In this document: one piece after another, positions 42,649 to 51,513 of the stretch
How positions within the stretch are numbered: the first letter of the stretch is position 1
Layout: each line of letters opens with the position of its first letter
Translations under genes and position numbers: made by a program
Notes under the pieces: model-generated
The model's input: only the letters and a program-made list of their open reading frames with translations
What the model was told of the DNA's origin: nothing
Databases searched by the model: none
Assembly: GCF_020162115.1 (NCBI RefSeq)
Contig: NZ_CP083911.1
Location: forward strand, 2,686,001-2,750,000
DNA: 64,000 nt
Direction of reading: 5' to 3'
DNA from: Tepidimonas taiwanensis
GTDB taxonomy: Bacteria; Pseudomonadota; Gammaproteobacteria; Burkholderiales; Burkholderiaceae_C

Positions 42649-43911
42649 TCAGGGGTTGACGAAGCGGTCGCCGACGCGCACGCCGTCGGTGATCTGCATC
42701 ACCAGCGCGTAGGAGACGCGCTCGAAGACGCGAAAGACCATCATCACGCCGTTGCGTTCGCCCGGCAACACGACGGTCGGGCGGGCATCGTCGGTGCGGT
42801 CGGTTACGCGTTCGGCGTTTTTCAGCAGGCCGAGCACGTGCCCCGGCTCCAGCCCGTCGGCGCGGCCGCGGTTGAGCACGACGATCTGGTGCTGTCCCGC
42901 GTAGCGCACCGCGTCACCGTGCACCTTGATGATCTGTCCCTGCACCGGCTGGGTGGGTGCGTGCGGCACGTAGGCGCGCGATTCCCGTGGCATGGGCGGC
43001 AGCAGCCGGTCGCCGATGCGGATCTCTTCGCTGGCGTGCACGATGTCGATCGTCGCCGGCACCAGCATCGGCTGGCCATCGGCGGCCGTGTCGGCGCGCT
43101 CGGCGCGCACGAGCCGCGCGCGCCCGACCGCGTGCGCTTCGTGACCGAGCAGTTCGCCGGTCTGCGGGTCGCGCAGCGGCACCGCGTTGCGGTAGATGGC
43201 CAGCAGCCGCGGGGTGCCGGTTTCCGGCTCCAGCGGCTCGCCGCTCAGGGCCTCGCTCGGGCCGGTCTGGCCGCGGGCGTAGGCGCGGTCCCCGCGAGCG
43301 AGCAGCACGCGCTGCTCGGGGCCGGCAACGATACGCGGCGCGTTCTGGTGCGCGGCCTCGTCGACCACGTGCACATCCGCGAGGAACGGTTCGATCACGC
43401 CGGGCGGCAGCGCCGGGATGGCACTCGCTTCCAGCGGCTCGACGCGCACGCGCGGTGAGAGTTTGACCGTAGGCAGCGCGTCATCGGCGAGCTGCAACAT
43501 GGCGCGATCGCCGACGCGGGTGAGCACGAGCACTTGACCGGGGTAGATCAGGTGCGGGTTGCGGATCTGCTGCAGGTTCATCCCCCACAGCTCGGGCCAG
43601 CGCCACGGCTTTTTGAGGTAGAGCGCCGAAATCGCCCACAGGGTGTCCCCCCGCTTGACGGTGTAGCGCTCGGGTGCATTGGGAGCGAGCTCGCTCAACG
43701 GCACGCCGGACTCGGCAACGAGCTGGGCGGTGTTGCGCTGTTGTGCCGTGACGGGATACGGCGGAGTCGCCCAGGTGAGTGTCGTGGCCAGTGTGAGCAT
43801 CGCGGCGGAGGCGGCCCACCGGATGGTGGCGCGCTTCCGGTGGGGTGTTGGATTCGTTTGTGTCTCGTGTGTGGCAACAAAGGTGCAGCGGCGTTTCGGC
43901 GCGGTCATCAT
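42649..43911 (-). CDS. LysM-domain secreted protein
   Basis: Cell-envelope protein of 420 residues from the ATG at 43911 (GGAGGA about 10 bases upstream; a second ATG follows at 43908). A long basic lead precedes a signal-like core (RWAASAAMLTLATTLTWA, about 32-49). The LysM peptidoglycan-binding module is at about 80-130 (YTVKRGDTLWAISALYLKKP, NPHLIYPGQVLVL). The remaining 290 residues form a conserved but uncharacterised domain. Placement between dprA and divergent def is common in beta- and gammaproteobacteria. Confidence 0.9.
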   Translation of the reverse strand: MMTAPKRRCTFVATHETQTNPTPHRKRATIRWAASAAMLTLATTLTWATPPYPVTAQQRNTAQLVAESGVPLSELAPNAPERYTVKRGDTLWAISALYLKKPWRWPELWGMNLQQIRNPHLIYPGQVLVLTRVGDRAMLQLADDALPTVKLSPRVRVEPLEASAIPALPPGVIEPFLADVHVVDEAAHQNAPRIVAGPEQRVLLARGDRAYARGQTGPSEALSGEPLEPETGTPRLLAIYRNAVPLRDPQTGELLGHEAHAVGRARLVRAERADTAADGQPMLVPATIDIVHASEEIRIGDRLLPPMPRESRAYVPHAPTQPVQGQIIKVHGDAVRYAGQHQIVVLNRGRADGLEPGHVLGLLKNAERVTDRTDDARPTVVLPGERNGVMMVFRVFERVSYALVMQITDGVRVGDRFVNP

Positions 43912-44026
43912 CAATCGGGTTCCTCCGGGGCGAATTTTGCGGTCTGACCACATCCGTGGCAATGGCAAACGGGGGTTGCGTTGGCGCGCCGGGCGAAAAA
44001 TTGTGAAAATAGCGACAGCGACACCT

Positions 44027-44623
44027 ATGAACACCAACAAAAATCCCTCGATCGAACCGCTGCCCATATTGCGCTATCCGGATCCGCGCCTGCACAAGGT
44101 GGCCAAGCCGGTGGCGGCGGTGGACGAGCGTGTGCGCGCGATCATCCCGCGCATGTTCGCCACGATGTACGCGGCCAACGGCATCGGCCTGGCGGCGACG
44201 CAGGTGGACATCCACGAGCGCATCATCGTCATCGACGTCAGCGACACGCGCGACCAGCCGCTGGTGCTGATCAACCCCGAGATCGAGTGGGCCAGCGACG
44301 AAAAGCGCAAGGGCGAGGAGGGGTGCCTGTCGGTGCCCGGGATCTACGACGGCGTGGAGCGCTCCGTCGCCGTGCGGGTGCGCGCGCTCGATGAGCACGG
44401 GGTGAGCCGCGTCATCGAGGCCGAAGGGTTGCTCGCCGTGTGCATCCAGCACGAGATGGACCACCTGATGGGCAAAGTGTTCGTCGAATACCTCTCACCG
44501 CTCAAGCGCGAGCGCATCAAGATGAAGCTGCTCAAGGCCGAGCGCGAAGCGGCGCGCCAGGGGGGCGCGGCGTCCCTGCCGCGCCGGCGCAGCGCGCACG
44601 CGGTGGCGGAGGCCGGGCTTTGA
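44027..44623 (+). CDS. def: Peptide deformylase
   Basis: Removes the formyl group from nascent proteins; metalloenzyme. The ATG at 44027 gives 198 residues; there is no good ribosome-binding site, and a GTG at 44003 would be an alternative. Motif 1 GIGLAATQV (52-60), motif 2 EEGCLSVP with metal ligand Cys100, motif 3 HEMDH (142-146) with ligands His142 and His146 and Glu143. A C-terminal extension of about 25 residues follows. It is directly upstream of fmt, which adds the formyl group. Confidence 0.96.
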   Translation: MNTNKNPSIEPLPILRYPDPRLHKVAKPVAAVDERVRAIIPRMFATMYAANGIGLAATQVDIHERIIVIDVSDTRDQPLVLINPEIEWASDEKRKGEEGCLSVPGIYDGVERSVAVRVRALDEHGVSRVIEAEGLLAVCIQHEMDHLMGKVFVEYLSPLKRERIKMKLLKAEREAARQGGAASLPRRRSAHAVAEAGL

Positions 44624-44679
44624 CCCCCGCCGGCGGGGGGGACCCGGCCGACGCGGGCCGGGGAGGGGGGGCGCGTCCG

Positions 44680-45642
44680 TTGCGCGTGGTGTTTGCCGGT
44701 ACGCCGGTGTTCGCCGCGACCGCGCTGGCCGCGATCGCCGCGGCCGGGCACGAGGTGGTGCTCGTGCTCACGCAGCCCGACCGGCCGGCGGGCCGTGGGC
44801 TCAAGCCCCAGGCCTCGCCGGTGAAGGCGCTGGCGCAGCAGCACGGGTGGCCGCTCGCCCAGCCGCGGGGGCTGCGGCTGGACGGCCGCTGGGCCGAGGA
44901 CGCGCGCGCGGCGCAGGCGGCGATCGCGCAGGCCCGCCCCGACGTGATGGTCGTGGCCGCATACGGGCTGATCCTGCCCCGCTGGGTGCTGGAGGCGCCG
45001 CGGCTGGGGTGCCTCAACATCCACGCGTCGCTGCTGCCGCGCTGGCGCGGCGCCGCGCCGATCCAGCGCGCGATCGAGGCGGGTGACACCGAAACCGGCG
45101 TCACCATCATGCAGATGGACGAGGGGCTGGACACCGGCGACATCGTGGCGATGGCGGCGGTGCCCATCGGGCCGGACGAGTCGGCCGGGTCGCTGCACGA
45201 CCGGCTGGCGGCGCTGGGCGCGCGCCTGATGGTGCAGACGCTGGCGGCCGCCGCGGCTGGTCCGCTGCCGCGGCGGCCACAGCCCGCCGATGGCGTGACC
45301 TACGCGCACAAGATCGACAAGGCGGAGGGCGTGCTGGACTGGCGCGCGCCGGCCGCGGTCCTGGCGCGGCGCGTGCGCGCGTTCGATCCCGTACCCGGGG
45401 CGGTCACGACGTGGGACGGGGTACCGCTGAAGGTGTGGGCGGCGCGGGCCGAGACGGGTTCCACGGACGCAGCGCCGGGCACCGTGCTCGCGGCGGACGA
45501 CGCCGGCATCCGCGTGCAGACGGGCGACGGCGTGCTGGTGCTGACCGAGGTGCAGCGTGCCGGTGGCCGGCGCTTGCCGGTGCGCGACTTCCTGCGTGGC
45601 GCGCCGCTGGGGATCGGCACCTGGCTGGGGGGCGGCGATTGA
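44680..45642 (+). CDS. fmt: Methionyl-tRNA formyltransferase
   Basis: Formylates Met-tRNA-fMet with 10-formyl-tetrahydrofolate. No ATG fits: the best start is the TTG at 44680, preceded by a GGAGGGGGG run, giving 320 residues beginning RVVFAGTPVFAATAL as in the family; another TTG at 44620 would overlap the def stop. Catalytic residues are in LNIHASLLPRWRGAAPIQR (Asn113, His115) and Asp151 of MDEGLDTGDI. The C-terminal OB domain is about 215-320. Confidence 0.94.
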   Translation: MRVVFAGTPVFAATALAAIAAAGHEVVLVLTQPDRPAGRGLKPQASPVKALAQQHGWPLAQPRGLRLDGRWAEDARAAQAAIAQARPDVMVVAAYGLILPRWVLEAPRLGCLNIHASLLPRWRGAAPIQRAIEAGDTETGVTIMQMDEGLDTGDIVAMAAVPIGPDESAGSLHDRLAALGARLMVQTLAAAAAGPLPRRPQPADGVTYAHKIDKAEGVLDWRAPAAVLARRVRAFDPVPGAVTTWDGVPLKVWAARAETGSTDAAPGTVLAADDAGIRVQTGDGVLVLTEVQRAGGRRLPVRDFLRGAPLGIGTWLGGGD

Positions 45643-46448
45643 GCGCGGCCGGCTCCGGGGCGACCGTCCCCGCGCCATGGTGGCGCACGTCGTTCCTCAA
45701 CGCCGACCTGTGGCGGCGTCCGGCGTTCGCCACCGGCGCGCGCGAGCTGCTGGGCGCGGCGTCGGGCATCGGCGCTTGGGGGCTGATGACCGGTGTGGCG
45801 ATGGTCAAGTCGGGCCTGACGCCGCTGGAGGCGCTGCTGATGACGCTGCTGGTCTATGCCGGCAGTGCCCAGCTGACCGCGGTGCCGCTCATCATGGCCG
45901 GGGCACCGCTGTGGGTGATCCTGGCCGCGGCGTTCTGTGTGAACCTGCGCTTCGTGGTGTTTTCCGCGCACCTGCGGGCGTACCTGGCGCACCTGCCGCG
46001 CGGCCAGCGGCTGCTGACGGGCTACCTCACGGGCGATATGAGCTACGTTTTCTTTGCGCGGCGCTACCCGCACCCGGGCCGCACCGAGGCCGAACGGCTC
46101 GACCAGGAGGCGTACCTGGCCGGCAGCTGTGGGGTCAACTACGCGTTCTGGATGACGGCGAGCGTCATCGGCATCGCGGCGGCCAACGCGATTCCGACCG
46201 CGTGGGGGCTGGGTTTTGCCGGGATTCTGGCGCTGCTGGGGGTGGGGTGTTCGCTGGCGACATCGCGGCTGCGCGTGCTGTCGGCGGCGGTGGCGGGCAC
46301 GGCGGCCGTGGCCGCGTGGGCGCTGCCGCTCAAGCTCAACATCGTCGTCGCGATCGCCGCGGCGGTGGCGGTGTGCCTGGTCGCCGAGGCGCACGGGCCG
46401 CGCTGGCTGCGCGGCGCACCGGTTGGTTCGGGGCGCGCGCATGGCTGA
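45639..46448 (+). CDS. azlC: AzlC-family branched-chain amino acid exporter subunit
   Basis: Large membrane subunit of an AzlCD (YgaZH-like) exporter. The only sensible start is a TTG at 45639 overlapping the fmt stop, giving 269 residues; start confidence is moderate. About six membrane segments; conserved LLMTLLVYAGSAQLTAVPL (about 65-83), NLRFVVFSAHLRAYL and LTGDMSYVFFARRY. It overlaps azlD by 8 bases. Co-transcription with def-fmt seems likely but may be incidental. Confidence 0.88.
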   Translation: MSAAGSGATVPAPWWRTSFLNADLWRRPAFATGARELLGAASGIGAWGLMTGVAMVKSGLTPLEALLMTLLVYAGSAQLTAVPLIMAGAPLWVILAAAFCVNLRFVVFSAHLRAYLAHLPRGQRLLTGYLTGDMSYVFFARRYPHPGRTEAERLDQEAYLAGSCGVNYAFWMTASVIGIAAANAIPTAWGLGFAGILALLGVGCSLATSRLRVLSAAVAGTAAVAAWALPLKLNIVVAIAAAVAVCLVAEAHGPRWLRGAPVGSGRAHG

Positions 46449-46776
46449 ACTCGATCCGTGGCGGCTGCTGATCTTCGCCGCGCTGGGCGCGGTGACGGTG
46501 GTCACGCGCGGCTTCTTCTTTCTGTCGGATCGGCCGTGGCGGCTGCCGCACTGGGCCGAGCGGGGGCTGCAGTACGCGCCGATCGCCGCGCTGGCGGCGG
46601 TGGTCGTGCCAGAAGTGGTGATGCAGCAGGGCCAGCTGATCCACACTTGGCAGGACGCGCGGCTCTACGCGGCGGTCGCCGGGGCGGCGTGGTTCTTCTG
46701 GCGCGGCGGTGTGCTCGGGACGATCGTCACGGGGATGGCGGTGTATCTGCCGCTGCGGCTGGGTCTGGGGTGGTGA
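46441..46776 (+). CDS. azlD: AzlD-family exporter small subunit
   Basis: Small membrane partner of AzlC, 111 residues and three to four membrane segments; starts MAELDPWRLLIFAALGAVTV, with VTRGFFFLSDRPWRLP and LQYAPIAALAAVVVPEV as family features. It begins inside azlC and its last 50 bases overlap the end of the opposite-strand kinase gene. Confidence 0.87.
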   Translation: MAELDPWRLLIFAALGAVTVVTRGFFFLSDRPWRLPHWAERGLQYAPIAALAAVVVPEVVMQQGQLIHTWQDARLYAAVAGAAWFFWRGGVLGTIVTGMAVYLPLRLGLGW

Positions 46777-48724
46777 CGCCCGCGCGCGCCTTCACGCAGC
46801 GGCGCATCACCGCCTCCAGCTGGGCGCGCTGCACGGGCTTGCCCAGAAAGCCGTCCATGCCCACCGCCTGCGCGCGTTGCACCGAGCCGTCCATCACGTC
46901 GGCGGTGAGGGCGACGATCGGCACCCGGCCGCGCGGTCCGGGCAGGGCCCGGATCCGCTCGGTGGCCTCGAAGCCGTCCATCTGCGGCATGTGCAGGTCC
47001 ATCAGCACGATGTCGTAGTCCTCCTGCGCGGCCAGCGCCACGGCTTCTCGGCCGTCCTCGGCGAACACCACGGTGTGGCCGAGCTTTTCCAGCAGCAGGC
47101 CCACGATCTGGCGGTTGACCGGGTGGTCCTCGACGACGAGCACGCGCCAGCGCGCTTCACCGTCGCCCGCGGGCGCGGGTGCCGTGGCCGGGGCTGGGGA
47201 ATTGGCCCCGTCGGCCCCGGCCGGGGCGGGCGCCGGTGGCGCGGTCGTCGGCCACGCGGAGGGCGGGGGCGCGGCAAAGCCACTCACGGGCGCGTCCGGC
47301 GCGGCTACCGGGGTAATCCACGTCGCGGTGAAGGTCGACCCTTCGCCCGGGACGCTGTGGACCTGGATGTCGCCGCCCATCAGGCGCGCCAGCGTGCGCG
47401 AGATCTCCAGCCCCAGGCCGCTGCCGCCGTAGCGGCGCGTGATCGAGGGGTCGGCCTGCTGGAAGCGCTGGAACAGCCGCGCCTGCGTGGCGCGGTCGAT
47501 GCCGATGCCGGTGTCGCGTACGACCGCGGTCCAGCGCACGCGCGCGGGGTCGTCCGCCAGGCGCTGCGCCGACACCGTTAGCGACACCTGTCCTCGCTCG
47601 GTGAACTTGATCGCATTGCCGAGCAGGTTGATCAGGATCTGCCGCACGCGCGTCGCGTCGGCCTCGACCCAGGGCGTGCCGCCGTCGTCGATGCGGCAGT
47701 CGAAGGCGATCCCCTTGGCCGCCGCCTGCGGTTGCAGCCAGCGGTGTACGTCGCGCACGAGCTGCGGCATGTCCAGCGGCTCCGGGACGATGCGCACCTG
47801 GCCCGCCTCGAGCGCGGAGACGTCGAGGATGTCGTTGAGCAGCGACAGCAGGTGCTCGGCCGATGCGCGCGCGGTCTGGATCTGGTCGCGCTGCACCGGG
47901 GAGAGCGAGCCGTCGTCGAGCACCGTGAGCATGCCGAGGATGCCGTTGAACGGGGTGCGCAGCTCGTGGCTCATGTTGGCAAGGAACCGGCTCTTCGTGC
48001 GGCTCGCGCTCTCGGCGGCGTCGCGTGCCGCGCGTAGCGCCGCGTTGAGTGCCTCGAGCTCGGCGCGTTCGCGCTGTTGGCGGCGCTGCCGCAGCCACAG
48101 CGCCGCGGCGGCCGCCAGCAGCCCGGCGATCTGCATCGCCATCAGGGCGACGACGGCGTCGCGCAGCCGGCGCACTTCGCGCAGCTTGGTCTTGACGGTG
48201 TCCGAGAGGAACGCATCGGCGGTGAACGACAGGGCCTGTACGTCGGGGCCCAGTTCGTTCATCCGCTCCAGCGCCGCGTCCAGCCGACGCCGGTCCTTGG
48301 TGGGCAGCGCCGCGTCCAGCTCGTGCACCAGCGCCCGCAGGCGCGGCAGCAGGGCCTGGTACTCGGGCTGGGCTTGCAGCGCCGCGACCGACGGGCTGTT
48401 GTCCAGCAGCCGCACCCGGCTGGCGTAAATCTCGTGCCGCAGCATCACGGCGTCCCAGTCCGGCGGCTGGCGCGCCTGCAGCGCGAGCGCGAGCGCGGCT
48501 TGCAGGCGCAGAAACTCACGCTCGTGCTGGAAGACGAGCGCGGTCATCGAGTCGGTCTGCAGCTGGGCCGATTCCTCGGCGGTGCGCGTCTGGCGCAGGA
48601 AGACGACCAACAGCGCCGCGAGCCCTGCGGCCAGCAGCATCGTCGTCACCGCCACGCCAATGAGAAAACGCCGCCCTTCGGCGGCACCCGTGACCGGTGG
48701 TGGCGACGGCGGCGGTGACGTCAT
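46727..48724 (-). CDS. Hybrid sensor histidine kinase/response regulator
   Basis: Membrane-bound hybrid kinase of 665 residues: membrane segment 21-43, a mainly helical periplasmic domain about 45-185, second membrane segment about 189-211, a coiled linker, H box FLANMSHELRTPFNGILGML (His253), N and G boxes (LLGNAIKFTERGQV, DTGIGIDRATQARLF, GSGLGLEISRTLA), a Pro/Ala-rich linker about 470-510, and a receiver domain about 515-640 with VVEDHPVNRQIV and the phospho-acceptor Asp in IVLMDLHMPQMDG. It has no output domain, so it must signal to another protein. It overlaps the upstream secreted-protein gene by 4 bases, which points to that protein as its sensory partner. Confidence 0.92.
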   Translation of the reverse strand: MTSPPPSPPPVTGAAEGRRFLIGVAVTTMLLAAGLAALLVVFLRQTRTAEESAQLQTDSMTALVFQHEREFLRLQAALALALQARQPPDWDAVMLRHEIYASRVRLLDNSPSVAALQAQPEYQALLPRLRALVHELDAALPTKDRRRLDAALERMNELGPDVQALSFTADAFLSDTVKTKLREVRRLRDAVVALMAMQIAGLLAAAAALWLRQRRQQRERAELEALNAALRAARDAAESASRTKSRFLANMSHELRTPFNGILGMLTVLDDGSLSPVQRDQIQTARASAEHLLSLLNDILDVSALEAGQVRIVPEPLDMPQLVRDVHRWLQPQAAAKGIAFDCRIDDGGTPWVEADATRVRQILINLLGNAIKFTERGQVSLTVSAQRLADDPARVRWTAVVRDTGIGIDRATQARLFQRFQQADPSITRRYGGSGLGLEISRTLARLMGGDIQVHSVPGEGSTFTATWITPVAAPDAPVSGFAAPPPSAWPTTAPPAPAPAGADGANSPAPATAPAPAGDGEARWRVLVVEDHPVNRQIVGLLLEKLGHTVVFAEDGREAVALAAQEDYDIVLMDLHMPQMDGFEATERIRALPGPRGRVPIVALTADVMDGSVQRAQAVGMDGFLGKPVQRAQLEAVMRRCVKARAGVTTPDPAAAADTPPSP

Positions 48725-49251
48725 TCGATCTCGAGCGCCTTGAGCTGCCAGATCGAGCGCTCGTAGTAGCGTTTGTCCTTCAGGACCGGGTCGCTGTCAA
48801 ACGGGTAAACGATGAAAAGCGGCCCCTTGTCGCGCACCGGCATCGGCTCGCCGTTCTTGCGCGTGGCGACGATGACGTCGAAGCGCTGCGCGTCCTCGAC
48901 CGGGATGACGATGCGGTAATCGTTGAGCGCGGTGGCCTTGATCTGGGTGCCGCGCGCCTGGACCGCCGCCAGCACGTCGCGCAGGCGCGGGCCGCGGAAT
49001 TGCAATGGTTTGTCCTCCCAAGGGGTTTGCGTCGTGAAGGTGTGCTGCGGCAGCGCCTCCAGCATCGCCATGTCGAACACGGCGTTGGCCCCCCGGTTGG
49101 TGGTGCCGATCTTGCCGCTGATGGTCAGCACCACGCGTTCCTTGGGCGCGGCGAGCGCCGACCGCGCGTCGGCCGCGCCCGCACCGGCCACGGCCCCCAA
49201 CGCCGCCGCGAGCGACACGATCAGCACTCGACTGAAAGTGCTAAAAACCAT
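48721..49251 (-). CDS. Secreted molybdopterin-oxidoreductase-fold protein lacking cysteine
   Basis: Small exported protein of 176 residues from the ATG at 49251. Signal peptide about 1-27 (FSRVLIVSLAAALGAVAGAG). The mature part resembles the sulfite-oxidase-type molybdopterin-binding domain as found in short uncharacterised proteins: FRGPRLRDVLAAV, NDYRIVIPVEDAQRFDVI and GPLFIVYPFD. There is no cysteine anywhere, so the molybdenum ligand of real enzymes is missing; catalysis by the usual mechanism is unlikely. The ATGA overlap with the hybrid kinase start suggests a periplasmic ligand-binding or sensing subunit for that kinase. Confidence 0.75.
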   Translation of the reverse strand: MVFSTFSRVLIVSLAAALGAVAGAGAADARSALAAPKERVVLTISGKIGTTNRGANAVFDMAMLEALPQHTFTTQTPWEDKPLQFRGPRLRDVLAAVQARGTQIKATALNDYRIVIPVEDAQRFDVIVATRKNGEPMPVRDKGPLFIVYPFDSDPVLKDKRYYERSIWQLKALEIE

Positions 49252-49318
49252 CGAGACCGATGCATTTGTGCCAAATTGCGCGAAATTGTAGCGGCGGTAT
49301 CGGCCTGTCGGCACAGGG

Positions 49319-51370
49319 TCATCGGGCCGGGGCCCGGCCGGCGGCGCGTGCGGCAAACTCCTCGCGCAGCGCGCGCAGCTTGGCGCGCGGGTCTTCCTGG
49401 GTGGTGGCGGGGTCGAGCTGCATTTCGGCGATGAAGCGGCTGGCCTGCGCGGGCACGCGCTCGCGTCCCTGCTTGCGCTGTTTGAGCCAACTGACGACCA
49501 GCGTGCGCTGCGCGCGCGTGATGCCCACGTACATCAGGCGGCGCTCCTCCTCGATGCGTGCGGCCAGCGCCTCCGGGTCGCCGTCGGCGTCGGGCTTGAA
49601 GGGCAGCAGCCCCTCGTTGACGCCGGCCAGGATCACGTGCGGCCACTCCAGTCCCTTGGCGGCGTGCAGCGTGGACAGCGTCACGACGTCCTGGTCCTGC
49701 TCCCGCTCCGACAGGGTGCTGATGAGCGCAACCGTCTGCGCCACCTCCAGCAGCGGGCGCGGTTCGCGCTGCGTGGTCATGCCGCCCGTGTCGTCGAGCT
49801 GGCCGCCGCAGCGCTGCACCATCCAGTCGACGAAGTCCTGTACGTTGCCCCAGCGCGCCGCGGCCTGCGGCTCGCTGTCGGCGTGGTCGTAGAGGTGGCG
49901 CTCGTAGCCGATGTCGGCGAGCCACTGCGCGAGCACCTCGCGTGCCGCTTCGTGTCCGACGGCGTGGCGCGCGCGGTATTGCAGCTCGTTGACGAAGCGG
50001 CCGAATTCGTGCAGCGCCGCGAGCGCCTTGGGCGACAGCGTCGCCTCCAGCGTGGGGGCGAACAGCGTCTCAAAGAGGCTCAGGCGCAGCCCCGCGGCCA
50101 CCGCGCCGAGTTGCGCCAGCGTCTGGTGGCCGATGCCGCGCTTCGGGGTCGTGATCGCCCGCAAAAACGCCGGGTCGTCGTTTTCGTTGGCCAGCAGCCG
50201 CAGCCACGCGCACAAATCCTTGATCTCGGCGCGGTCGAAGAAGCTCGTGCCGCCCGACACCTTGTACGGGATGTTGGCGCGGCGCAGCGCCACCTCGAAC
50301 GCGCGCGACTGGTGGTTGGCGCGGTACAGGATGGCAAAGTCGCGCCACGCGGCACCCTGCGCGCGCAGGCCCTGGATGCGCGCCACGGCGCGCTCGGCCT
50401 CGTGCTCCTCGTGGTCGCAGGCGAGCACGCGCACCGGCTCACCCTCGCCCAGCGCGCTCCACAGCGTCTTGGGGAACAGCTTGGGGTTGGGGCCGATGAC
50501 CGCGTTGGCCGCGCGCAGGATGGCGTTGGTCGAGCGGTAGTTCTGCTCCAGCTTGATGACGGTGAGCGTGGGAAAGTCCTGCGGCAGCCGCCGCAGGTTG
50601 TCCAGCGTCGCACCGCGCCAGCCGTAGATCGACTGGTCGTCGTCGCCGACGCAGGTCAGGCGCGGGTCGGGCCGCTCGCCGTGCCCCACCAGCGCCTTGA
50701 GCAGCTCGTACTGTGTGGCGCTGGTGTCCTGGTATTCGTCCACCAGCACGTGGCCGAGGCGCTGCTGCCAGCGCGCGCGCACCTCGGCGTGTTCCCGCAG
50801 GAGTTTGAGCGGCAGCAGGATCAGGTCGTCGAAGTCCACCGCCTGGTACGCGGCGAGCCGTTCCTGGTAGCGCGCCATCACGAGGGCGATCTGGCGCTCC
50901 GCGTCGTCGCGCGCTTGCGCCAGCGCCGCGGCGGCGTCCAGCCCCGCGCCTTTCCACTGGCTGATGCGCCACTGCCAGTGGCGCGCGGTGGTGCTGTCGG
51001 TGGTGCCGCCGCAGTCCTTGAGCAGCCCGGTGATGTCGTCCGTGTCCAGGATGGAAAACTGCGGCTTCAAGCCGATGGCCGCGCCGTCCTCGCGCAGGAT
51101 GCGCACCCCCAGCGCGTGGAAGGTGCACAGCAGCACGCCCTGCGCAGCCTTGCCCACGAGGGCGCGGGCGCGCTCGCGCATTTCGGCGGCGGCCTTGTTG
51201 GTAAAAGTGATCGCGGCGATGCGCTCGGGGGCGAGCCCGGCGTGGATGAGGCGCGCGATTTTGTGGGTGATGACGCGCGTTTTGCCCGAGCCGGCCCCGG
51301 CGAGCACGAGCGAGGGCCCGTGCAGGTGGCAGACGGCTTGGAGCTGGGCGGGGTTGAGCGTGTCGTGCAT
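49319..51370 (-). CDS. rep: UvrD/Rep-type ATP-dependent DNA helicase
   Basis: Superfamily 1A 3'-5' helicase; Rep helps replication forks pass obstacles. The ATG at 51370 gives 683 residues, matching Rep length. Q motif LNPAQLQAV, Walker A AGAGSGKT (24-31), Walker B VLVDEYQDTS, motif III DDDQSIYGWRGA, motif IV LEQNYRST and motif VI VGITRAQRTLVVSW are all present. An upstream open extension to 51580 has no family match. UvrD cannot be excluded by eye, but the length and start resemble Rep. Confidence 0.92.
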   Translation of the reverse strand: MHDTLNPAQLQAVCHLHGPSLVLAGAGSGKTRVITHKIARLIHAGLAPERIAAITFTNKAAAEMRERARALVGKAAQGVLLCTFHALGVRILREDGAAIGLKPQFSILDTDDITGLLKDCGGTTDSTTARHWQWRISQWKGAGLDAAAALAQARDDAERQIALVMARYQERLAAYQAVDFDDLILLPLKLLREHAEVRARWQQRLGHVLVDEYQDTSATQYELLKALVGHGERPDPRLTCVGDDDQSIYGWRGATLDNLRRLPQDFPTLTVIKLEQNYRSTNAILRAANAVIGPNPKLFPKTLWSALGEGEPVRVLACDHEEHEAERAVARIQGLRAQGAAWRDFAILYRANHQSRAFEVALRRANIPYKVSGGTSFFDRAEIKDLCAWLRLLANENDDPAFLRAITTPKRGIGHQTLAQLGAVAAGLRLSLFETLFAPTLEATLSPKALAALHEFGRFVNELQYRARHAVGHEAAREVLAQWLADIGYERHLYDHADSEPQAAARWGNVQDFVDWMVQRCGGQLDDTGGMTTQREPRPLLEVAQTVALISTLSEREQDQDVVTLSTLHAAKGLEWPHVILAGVNEGLLPFKPDADGDPEALAARIEEERRLMYVGITRAQRTLVVSWLKQRKQGRERVPAQASRFIAEMQLDPATTQEDPRAKLRALREEFAARAAGRAPAR

Positions 51371-51513
51371 CGGCCGGCACCGTGGAGGGGCAGCGATCGT
51401 CGGGGCACGGCCCCGCGGGACGGGGGCCGGTCGTTCGCTGCGCGAGGGCCGTGATGATAGCGGCGCCAGCGGGCGACAGCCCCGCCGCGGGGGCGCGTTT
51501 ACCATCGCGGCCC

